From Aricia agestis (lineage: Eukaryota > Arthropoda > Insecta > Lepidoptera > Lycaenidae), in the NCBI RefSeq assembly GCF_905147365.1, contig NC_056420.1:13402001-13466000 (forward strand): a stretch of 64,000 nucleotides of DNA, read 5' to 3'. The notes under the pieces are model-generated. The model saw only the letters and a list, made by a program, of their open reading frames with translations. It made no database searches and was not told where the DNA came from. This document shows positions 56,724 to 64,000 of this stretch, one piece after another; within the stretch, counting starts at the first letter, position 1, and every line of letters begins with the position of its first letter. The position numbers and the translations under genes are program-made.

Positions 56724-57007
56724 TACTATCAGAGAAGTTGATTCCTAGGCAGATGGGGGACCTACGTAGTTTGGTCGCGTTATGTGAAACCCAGGCGACA
56801 GATCACAATTAACATTGAATAGTTAGTCTGTCAACTGACAAGAAATAGATTTCCTCCATAGTACTATCGGAGTATGATTCATTGAAAGATTGCATACCTA
56901 CGTTATTCGATCATGCTTTGTCAAGCCTAGTCAGCTGACATTGACATAACCCGACCAAATGACGTAAGTCCGCTATCTGCCTACAATGCAATTTCTAAGA
57001 TGGTACA
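56724..57007. mobile_element. Two adjacent 'tactatcag' MITEs
   Basis: The first (56724-56872) and second (56868-57007) meet at the shared 'gtactatc'. The second is more degraded. Confidence 0.6.
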
Positions 57008-57288
57008 AGGAGATACTTTAAATCGAATAAACAGCAACAAAGTCTTAACGAATTAAGACAGCGTTTCTCCGATCCGAAATCTACAGTGGTTCCGTTGCAT
57101 CTAATCCTAAGGTATGTGAGTATGTGAGGATGTATGTGTAATTTAATACGTACCGTTAAGTTCCGTGTAATATTCATGTCCATTAGAAGGACGTAAGCGG
57201 ATTAGCATTCATTACGGTAATGTGTCTTTACCTTTGCAATTGGAATTATCCGTTTGCATAGTGAAATTTTATCATTTTTTAATATTTA
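57008..57288. other. No feature recognised
   Basis: Short linker. Confidence 0.4.
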
Positions 57289-57738
57289 CTAGCTGTCCCG
57301 GTGAACTTAGTGTCACTTTAAAACCTTCCATGGACTTCTACGAATATTTTAAGACTAAAATCAGCCCAATCCGTTCAGCCGTTTTCAAGTTTTAGCGTTA
57401 CTAACACAATTGACAATCCATTTTTATATGTAAGACTAGCTGTCCCTGTGAACTTCGTGTCACTTTAAAACCTTCCCTGGACTTCTACGAATATTTCAAG
57501 ACTAAAGTCAGCCCAACGCGTTAAGCCGTTCTCGAGTTTAAGCGCGACTAACACATTTGAAAATCCATTTTTATATATAAGACTAGGCTAGCTGTCCCGG
57601 TCACAGAATATATATTAGTAGTACCAATCCCGGTGAACTTCGTGTCACTTTAAAACCTTCCCTGGACTTCTACGAATATATTAAGACTAAAATCAGCCCA
57701 CTACTAACACATTTGAAAATCCATTTTTATAACTAGAT
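57289..57738 (-). mobile_element. Three tandem Helitron-like terminal units
   Basis: Units start at CTAGctgtcccgg (57289), CTAGctgtccctg (57436) and CTAGctgtcccgg (57598). Each holds 'aacttcgtgtcactttaaaa', 'cttctacgaatat' and 'aatccatttttat'. The third carries about 30 bp extra and lacks a middle block. A head-to-tail array. Confidence 0.7.
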
Positions 57739-58744
57739 AATCCGTGATCAATACTGATACTGATAAATACCGAAAAAGAAACGGTTTTCAGGAGAAATAC
57801 CGAATTCTACACGATGGTTTTTCCGGGAATGTCTAGTGGAACAAATATATAGAGAGATTAAAATTATTTTCACTGTAACTAGGGTTGCCAGATGTCCGGT
57901 ATTTAAGCGTACAGTATAGTATTTTCGAGGCCTGTCCGTTAAAAAATTAACGGTCATACCGGACAGAACAAGTTGGTGTTACTGGTACCTAGTTGTAGGT
58001 GATTTTAATTTTTTTAGAAGCTCCTAACTTACCTTTATTTCATTTTTTGTGTTTGTATATTTCACATTTCATGAAAATCGTTGGAGCTGATTCCGAGATT
58101 CCAATTATATATATATACAAGAATTGCTCGTTTAAAGATATAAGATAGAATCGTTGCCCTTAGGCAATTAGGAAATCATTTGAATGAACTTAGCCCCTTC
58201 CGGGTCTAATAAATACAGGCATCCTTTAAATAAATAATATGCGGAGATTAACCCTCCGACGGTCGTGTGTGCATACATAATCGGGGCAGGGTCATAAGTA
58301 CCATGTAATGTGGATGGTACACTTTAACGCAGCATGCTAACGCACGCTTAATTACATGCATGTTCATGCATGCCACAAGCATGCATATGCAGAGAGTCTT
58401 AAATTAACTAGATCGTAATTTATAACTTCGCTTCAGAATTTTGGGTAAGTACATTAACAATGTAGATTTACCCGACTGCACTAAGTAAAGGAGTTTTGTT
58501 ATGATAAACATACTTTGTATATGTCACATTTTGTAGGTTTTTACCTTTAAAGTATTAACATATTAATATTCATGTTATACTTCAATTTTTTCACTTTATT
58601 TTTGAAGGGTGTGTAGACTGTAGAGTGCAGAAGATTGAAAAATATTTTGAAACGTTAGTAAGGGGACTATTGACTTATAACTAATTAGTAATAACATACA
58701 TATAACATAAACTATATTTTGCACTACAGACGTTACATTTATTG
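57739..58744. other. No gene recognised
   Basis: Includes 'ggttgccagatgtccggtat' with a partial mirror near 57955, perhaps a small MITE, and 'catgcat' repeats at about 58355-58390. Confidence 0.35.
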
Positions 58745-58872
58745 AACGTTTTGTCATAGTAAAAGGAGGGGAAGTAAGTTATCTTCATACAAAGGCACCG
58801 CGCGCGGCTTGTATGTGTGCACCATAGTTTTTTACTTTTACTTACCCTCCTTTTGCTATGGTTTTGTCTTAT
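58745..58872. mobile_element. MITE with ttttgtcatagtaaaaggag ends
   Basis: Mirrored by 'ctccttttgctatggttttg'; central 'ccgcgcgcgg'. Confidence 0.65.
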
Positions 58873-58901
58873 ACGCTGCAAAAAAGGTAAATTATAATCA
58901 T

Positions 58902-59094
58902 AAGTGTCTAAACACACCACGCCGAAGTTCCGCGGCGGAAGTTCGGCATGATTCCGCCTGCAATGTATTTTTAAATTACCGATGACACACCATGCCGAAA
59001 TAACGTCGCGTATATTATATTGTATGCGTTGGACGTTGCTGACGTAATCATGCGGAATTTCCGCCGCGGACCTTCGGCATGGTGTACTTAGACA
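58902..59094. mobile_element. MITE with gtgtctaaacacaccacgcc ends
   Basis: Mirrored by 'ggcatggtgtacttagacac', with inner 'ttccgcggcgga' also mirrored. About 190 bp. Confidence 0.75.
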
Positions 59095-59251
59095 CTAATT
59101 CATAACACTGTACTGCAGTCTGCACGTAATGTAAGTAAAACGTTTGTATAGATCTTTATACATATGTAACGGGGTAAAAGTATATTTTGATCGCTCATAT
59201 TTTAATAACGAAAGTTTCATAAAATTTTCTTTGTTGAAAATTGCGAAAAAT

Positions 59252-59403
59252 ATGGAATTGATGGATCCATTAGATGAAAGGCTGCTCGTCGAAGTAATTA
59301 AAAGTATTAACGGCTCCACTTACATCTTTGTCAGTTTTCTGATGATTTTCCAAGTAATTATAATTTGCCAAAGTTTCGAATATCGATTGCAAGAAAACAA
59401 TTG
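59252..59403 (+). CDS. Candidate first coding exon, one membrane segment
   Basis: An ATG in good context (aaaaatATGGAA) opens a frame MELMDPLDERLLVEVIKS, then a membrane segment (YIFVSFLMIFQVIIICQ), then FEYRLQENN. It reaches AACAATTG|GTAAGA, a strong donor, in phase 2. Unspliced it stops one codon later. No partner exon in phase was found: the next good acceptor (60559) starts a phase-0 frame. Unknown family. Confidence 0.3.
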
Positions 59404-59469
59404 GTAAGAGTCTAATAAAATATTTCTGGTAATATATCAGCATGCTTAGCAAGCCTTTATTCGTTTATA

Positions 59470-59612
59470 ATGCGTTTTCCGGGTATATAAACCATCCTAA
59501 TCCTTTTACACGACTCCAAGTATCTCCATAAACATTGGTTCAGCAGTTTGAGCGTACATCAGTAGCAGACAGATACAAACACACTTTCGCATCATAATAA
59601 TATTATTATAAT
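59470..59612 (-). mobile_element. Lep1-type Helitron, minus fragment
   Basis: 'acgactccaagtatctccat' and 'ggttcagcagtttgagcgta' to 'cactttcgcatcataataat', family order in reverse. Confidence 0.5.
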
Positions 59613-59689
59613 ACAAAAGTAGGAATTCATGTTGATGATGATAGTATTACTTTTATCATTCTTACGTAACTGTCATCACAACACTTTAT

Positions 59690-60027
59690 ACGTGGGAGAG
59701 CCATGCTTCGGCACAAATGGGCCGGCTCGACCGGAGAAATACCACGTTCTCACAGAAAACCGGCGTGAAACAGCGCTTGCGCTGTGTTTCGCCGAGTGAG
59801 TGAGTTTACCAGAGGCCCCCCCCCCCTACCCTATTCCCTTCCCTACCCTCCCCTATTCCCTTCCCTTCCCATCCTTACCCTCCCCTATTACCCTGTTCCC
59901 TCTTAAAAGGCCGGCAACGCACTTGCAGCTCTTCTGATGCTGCGAGTGTCCATGGGCGACGGAAGTTGCTTTCCATCAGGTGACCCGTTTGCTCGTTTGC
60001 CCCCTTATTTCATAAAAAAAAAAAAAA
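59690..60027 (+). mobile_element. GC-rich poly(A) retroelement, copy 9
   Basis: Full-length plus copy with a 14-base A tail and a C10 run replacing part of the pyrimidine block. The cleanest copy, probably young. Confidence 0.85.
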
Positions 60028-60558
60028 CGCTGCTCATCGTACTAGAACATTCTTTGGTCACATTAAAAATGAAAAATCCGTTTTGTTACCAGCGCGAAAT
60101 TCATCAAATACGAGTATGAAAGGAATGATACATTTAAAGTCCCAATTCCGTATTTCACACAATATTTCATTATTTTCGTGTCACTCGCACCGGGCTCCGG
60201 TCTTTTTTGAGCAGAAAAAAGATTTCAAATGCGAGCGAATGACATATTTTGTAATTTGCTTTTCCGCCTGCCTTGTGTATTGTGTGATACGATATCGCTC
60301 ACGACTTATCGGACTTAAAACGTGTCAGCCAGCCACCTATTTAGATCGATTCATCTCCACTCGTTTTCAATGGATCGTTTGGGTCTCTCGCAAATGAAGT
60401 ATAAACTTGGGTTCTTATTAAACCTACTTTATTTGTTGTTTCTTATATTTGGTTACAAAAATAATATAAATTACTAATTCATTTTATACCACTTATTGTC
60501 TTTTCCTGTCTTTATCACACCGATTAAGATGGGTACTTTATACTTAACTGTCTTTCAG
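60028..60558. other. Open but unassigned
   Basis: A plus frame (to 60397) includes MTYFVICFSACLVYCV, a membrane-like segment, then QPATYLDRFISTRFQW. No acceptor/donor pair agrees with its neighbours, so it is not called as an exon. Confidence 0.25.
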
Positions 60559-60750
60559 ACTTTAAAGTTTAACCCCGCAAAAGATGATATCGTGTCGTGC
60601 AGTATAAAAACTCTCTTATGTTTTCCTCCTGGGAAAACGACTGTCAATTTTAATATTAAAGAAAATGAAGGAACGAAAGAAAAATATTCATTTTGTGTAA
60701 TTCATTATCTTGCATCATCTATAAACATTGCTTCTAATAATAACCTTTGA
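60559..60750 (+). CDS. Candidate terminal exon, unknown protein
   Basis: A strong acceptor (ttaactgtctttcag|ACT) opens TLKFNPAKDDIVSCSIK, then LLCFPPGKTTVNFNIKENEG and YSFCVIHYLASS, ending at TGA 60750. Three cysteines and no simple repeats. AT-rich but coding-like. Not recognised. Confidence 0.3.
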   Translation, partial: TLKFNPAKDDIVSCSIKTLLCFPPGKTTVNFNIKENEGTKEKYSFCVIHYLASSINIASNNNL

Positions 60751-60850
60751 ACGTTTTTACCCGACGCGCTGGAAGAAGGGTGGAGAATATTACACATTTT
60801 TTTAAATTAAATAGACTAGAAAATTAGTAAAATACTACTGAAAATCTATC

Positions 60851-61130
60851 TATCTATACTTATAATAAAATCGTAGAGGTAAAATTTTTTTACATTGAAA
60901 ATAAACTTGAAAAAACGAGTCAGGGGCATAGTAGAAGAGTAATAGAACACATTTTAACTGTTTTTGAAATTTTTGTTTCTCTGTCTGTTTGTCTGTTTGT
61001 CTGTTTGTACAGGCTAATCTCTGAATCCGCTGGACTGATTTCAATGAAATTTGGCATTATGATACCTTACATCCCTGGTCAACATCTTAGATACTTTTTT
61101 TTAACCGACTTTAAAAAAAGGAGGAGTTAA
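60851..61130 (+). repeat. Dispersed repeat with CTGT/CTGTTT run
   Basis: 'atacttataataaaatcgta', 'aacgagtcaggggcatagta' and 'caatgaaatttggcattatg'. A family I recall from lepidopteran genomes, possibly Helitron-related. Confidence 0.45.
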
Positions 61131-61215
61131 TGTTTACTTTGCTGTTTGTGGTCAGATTTTCAAAATTCTTTTTTTGTTGTATAGATTGCCCGAATTTGAT
61201 ACCATGTTTACAATA

Positions 61216-61636
61216 AAATCGGCCAAGTGCGAGTCGGACTCACGCACGAAGGGTTCCGTACCGTTATAGAGAAAAATAGGCCAAAAGTTGTGTTTTTGTA
61301 TGGGATTTATTTATATTCCAAATTTTAATTATATTCCAATTTTATTATTAATTATTAAATAACACATATATTTAAGGATTCTGTGAAAATTTCAACTGCC
61401 TGCCTGTTGTAATTATTGGTATCGAGCAAAAAAGGCCAAAAAAATCATTAAATATTGATTTTATTTTGTTTTCAGTATTTGTTATTATAGCGGCAACAGA
61501 TATACACAATCTGTAAAAATTTCAGAACTCTAGCTATAACGGTTCTTAAGATACAGCCTGGAGATAGACAGAAGGACAGACAACGAAGTTTTATAGTAAT
61601 AGGGTCCCGTTTTTACCCTTTGGGTACGGAACCCTA
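61216..61636 (-). repeat. Dispersed '...TTGGCCG' repeat, minus, near full length
   Basis: From 'atcggccaagtgcgagtcgg' to 'gggtacggaaccctaaaaac'. It shows that the start block (25060) and end block (9843, 44829) belong to one element. Confidence 0.7.
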
Positions 61637-61662
61637 AAAACGGTGATAAGTAATGGAATTGA

Positions 61663-62055
61663 AGAAACTCCTCGGAATTTACAACGACAACCAAAGTGAT
61701 TACCAATTCTAGCAAAGGTCGATCTTTAAAACTTTTCCTAATATTCGTAAACGCTTATCCAAACACTGGATGGATATTGACCACTGCGTATCTCAATTCG
61801 GTACCAGCCATGGAAATTTTAAAGTCAAACTTTACGGATCTAAGTTACTAGCATCGGTCGAGCACATAGGTAGAAATGGTAGAATATGTACGACCGAAGG
61901 CAGTATGTTTGAATCATGTTCTCTGGGAGAGTTTTTTCTGCCAAGACGAAAGAACTACAATGCTAGACAACCTACAGTGTAAATCTGATGTCGCATACTA
62001 CGGTGATCGTGGACAGCAGGAAATTAATCCGTGCCTTCAAGCGTTTTTGTCATAA
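61663..62055 (+). pseudogene. Possible decayed coding segment, unknown
   Basis: One plus frame is open from 61663 (GRSLKLFLIFVNAYPNTGW ... FTDLSY) to a TAG at about 61846. It has another TAG at 61867, then reads EYVRPKAVCLNHVLWESFF, LDNLQCKSDVAYYGDRGQ and NPCLQAFLS to TAA 62053. The overlapping frame 61713-61982 is also open. Either an exon in one frame or a pseudogene with stops. Cysteine spacing suggests a secreted protein but no family is assigned. Confidence 0.25.
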
Positions 62056-62233
62056 TTATTATTGGCAACAGTCTAACACAACAAATTCCAATATTAATTT
62101 AGCTATACTTAGTACAGTTACAATTTTTATAATTATAGTTTATTTTCGTGGTGCATTAAAAATTTCGTGTGTAATGTAGATCCAAATAAAATAGTCGTAG
62201 ATGGGTGTTCAATTTTGTAAATCTCGATTTTAC

Positions 62234-62275
62234 TAACATACATTCACGCGGACGAAGTTGCGGGCAACAGCTAGT
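62234..62275 (+). mobile_element. Helitron 3' terminal fragment
   Basis: 'cgcggacgaagttgcgggca' then acagCTAG|T, the same terminus as 2073. Confidence 0.6.
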
Positions 62276-62381
62276 GTTCAATAAAAATAACTTTGGAGAA
62301 GTTAGAACATCAATTGCTAGTATGTTGAAAATAATAACTAGACTAAGCGAAGCTTGAAGGAGCTAAGAACATAATAAAGTT

Positions 62382-62757
62382 AGGGTGGGTTGCACCAGAG
62401 GCGTGGTTATAGTTATAGTTATGGTCAAAGTTATGGTTATAGTTAAGGCTAGCTTTAACTTGACCTTTAACCTTGACCACAGAATTTGACAGATGACAGC
62501 TGGTCCGACAAGGCTTTAAATGAATGTGGGTGGCGCGCTGCTGGTAAAGAAGAACTGTCAAAAATGGGGCTTTTGTATGAGGACAGCGTTAGTTTCTTTT
62601 TTCGCCACGTTCATTTAAAGCCTTGTCGAGCTCAAGGTTATCGTTAAATATGGCGTCCATTATTGACTTTTACCAAAGATTTGTCATTTTGCATTGTAGT
62701 TAAAGTTATGGTTAAAGTTACAGTTATAGTTAAAGTAAGTTGGTGCAACCCACCCTT
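62382..62757. mobile_element. Composite MITE, copy 2
   Basis: Outer ends 'agggtgggttgcaccagagg' and 'ggtgcaacccaccct' with GGTTATAGTTA sub-terminal arrays. Inner MITE 62504-62632 (ccgacaaggctttaaatg / aaagccttgtcgag). Same architecture as 34661-35014. Confidence 0.75.
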
Positions 62758-63087
62758 CAGCTCTCAGAAATATTTTGTTAAACCTTATTATAGAGCAATA
62801 ACGAATTTTATTGGAGTTCTCGTTAGGATAATTATCTTTCACGTATCCGATACGATATTAATTCAGCACCCGACTAGATAGACCGCAGAACACATTAACG
62901 CTAATTCTCCAATTACAGACTACGACATGCACAAAGTAACCTCAAATTGTCTATGATAGAGGTATATGAAAATACTAGATAATATTATTTATTTACTATT
63001 AAATGGTTTACTTTTAATTAATAATATTATTTCAAATAAATCTAGGATAAATCTAATCCATCAAGCTACCTCTAGATTAATATAATA
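62758..63087. other. No feature recognised
   Basis: AT-rich linker. Confidence 0.4.
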
Positions 63088-63425
63088 TATCGGTTTCGGT
63101 GACAGTGGTCGGTTTCAAGTTTGAAACCAGGCCAGGTACGCAGGAGTAATTTTATAGTGCCCAAGTATGTGCGCAGTACACAAGAGCACTCTCTATTCCT
63201 TTACTCTCATAACCCAGTGGGACGGAAGACCGACACAACCGGCGAGAGATCAGGCGCAGGACCGACTTTTTACATGCCCATCCGACGCATGGATCATCTT
63301 ACTTGTCACACAATCAGGTGCTTAGCCTGCATTCTCCTAACCAAATTTGGAAGTAACATGTTTCCAACGCGGGAATCGAACCCACGACCTCCGAGTTAAG
63401 AGCCACTGGACCACGGAGACGTTTA
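63088..63425 (-). mobile_element. tRNA-headed SINE, family 2, second full copy
   Basis: Minus copy colinear with 55620-55969. The tRNA-like A-box region has a deletion of about 15 bp (ccgagttaagagccactgga). No clear TSD found. Confidence 0.75.
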
Positions 63426-63689
63426 ACCATCATTACGGCAGCGAAGTTAGAAATCAAAAGTATAAATATATATTTTGAAATTAATCATTGCAAGCGCCAT
63501 GTCACTTAGCGATGCGTTATGGACATAACGAACATAAAGAACATGGCGAACGCTGTCGAAATTTTCGTAATTCGTATAACTCGATTGATCGAACAAACAA
63601 TCGTGCAATGTTCACCATGCACTTGTTGAGTTGCTAATATATCAGCTGACAAATTGGTCAACAGATTTACCAACTGCACATCAGGCGAC
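63426..63689. other. Intronic-looking DNA, nothing recognised
   Basis: Lies downstream of the minus-strand exon and its decayed duplicate. Confidence 0.4.
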
Positions 63690-63760
63690 TAGTCGAGATT
63701 CACCTTAGATGCACGAGAGTGGCGGTGAACGCGTGCAGCAGCCGCACGCGCACAGGCACG
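63690..63760 (-). pseudogene. Decayed tandem copy of the signal-peptide exon
   Basis: Matches 63817-63886 and the start of its intron, offset by 131 bp. The ATG is CTG (63753-63755), about 14 nt are missing before the donor, and the donor is GTGAAT. CACGCGTTCACCGCC is unchanged between copies. Confidence 0.55.
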
Positions 63761-63816
63761 GTCAACAGATTGACCGACAGATCCACCAACCAATCGGGTA
63801 ACTGGTCAAGACTCAC

Positions 63817-63900
63817 CTTTGATGAGGTGTGCGGCGAGCACGAGCGCGGCGGTGAACGCGTGCAGCCGCCACCCACACGCGCACATGTTGCGCCGCCAAC
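63817..63900 (-). CDS. First coding exon encoding a signal peptide
   Basis: On minus, a long pyrimidine tract and TCTGTCAG| form a strong acceptor at 63901, so a non-coding exon lies upstream, beyond the window. After 14 nt of leader, ATG (63886) opens MCACGWRLHAF then TAALVLAAHLIK: a basic residue, a hydrophobic core and alanines, as in a secretory signal peptide. The exon ends AAAG|GTGAGT at 63817 in phase 1. The exon is far more GC-rich than its flanks. The mature protein would be encoded leftwards; candidates are 45757, 30576 and 21415 (-), none proven. Gene identity unknown. Confidence 0.5.
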
Positions 63901-64000
63901 CTGACAGACAAACAGACAAAAAACTTTAATCATTAAATAATAGACCTATACAGGTCAAGTCTAGGATTAAGTAACGCAAAAGCGATACTGCTTGGAAGTA

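Noticed and set aside
61770..61982. Plus frame starting MDIDHCVSQFGTSHG as an independent gene
   Set aside because: It overlaps a second open frame that looks equally coding-like; the choice between them cannot be made by eye.

Overview
This is eukaryotic DNA of low gene density, AT-rich and crowded with mobile elements. The repeat families are those I associate with Lepidoptera: Helitron-like elements with TC...CTAG ends, tRNA-headed SINEs, a GC-rich poly(A) retroelement present about nine times, and many palindromic MITEs. I infer a moth or butterfly chromosome. I see no bacterial genes, real tRNA, rRNA or CRISPR. No complete protein-coding gene lies in the window; gene content is limited to isolated exon candidates, so most of the sequence is probably intronic or intergenic.

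The best host gene signal is at the right edge. A minus-strand exon (63817-63900) has a splice acceptor, an ATG, a 23-residue signal-peptide-like start and a GTGAGT donor. A decayed tandem copy of it lies 131 bp further along the transcript. If real, this gene runs leftwards through the window. At the left, a minus-strand Inr+DPE core promoter and first exon with a strong donor (3023-3164) sits in the loop of a 1.85-kb inverted repeat (2270-4119). Other exon-like segments, all weak, are at 14352-14442 (+), 30576-30645 (-), 34139-34306 (+), 45757-45851 (-), 59252-59403 (+), 60559-60750 (+) and 61663-62055 (+). A 120-codon open frame at 21415-21777 (-) has a hydrophobic leader but no ATG.

Layout. 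0-5 kb: a MITE, a duplicated Helitron, the large foldback and a LINE tail that folds on itself. 5-16 kb: Helitrons and nested MITEs. 15.1-16.8 kb: a TIR element with a broken THAP-finger start and several later insertions. 17-30 kb: five GC-rich retroelement copies or tails, a 176-bp tandem duplication and MITEs. 30-43 kb: SINE remnants, a two-part composite MITE, LINE-tail repeats and low-complexity DNA. 43.5-44.8 kb: the end of a reverse transcriptase split by a retroelement. 45-58 kb: MITEs, including a hAT-like one with 8-bp target duplications, three tRNA-SINE loci, a 0.75-kb long-TIR element and a Helitron tandem array. 58-64 kb: more MITEs, unassigned open frames, a second composite MITE and the signal-peptide exon.

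The repeats work as partners. The GC-rich non-autonomous element shares its 3' end with the tail of a LINE ORF also present here, suggesting a SINE/LINE pair. Target-site duplications and split elements give a relative order for several insertions. All calls were made by eye, without database searches.
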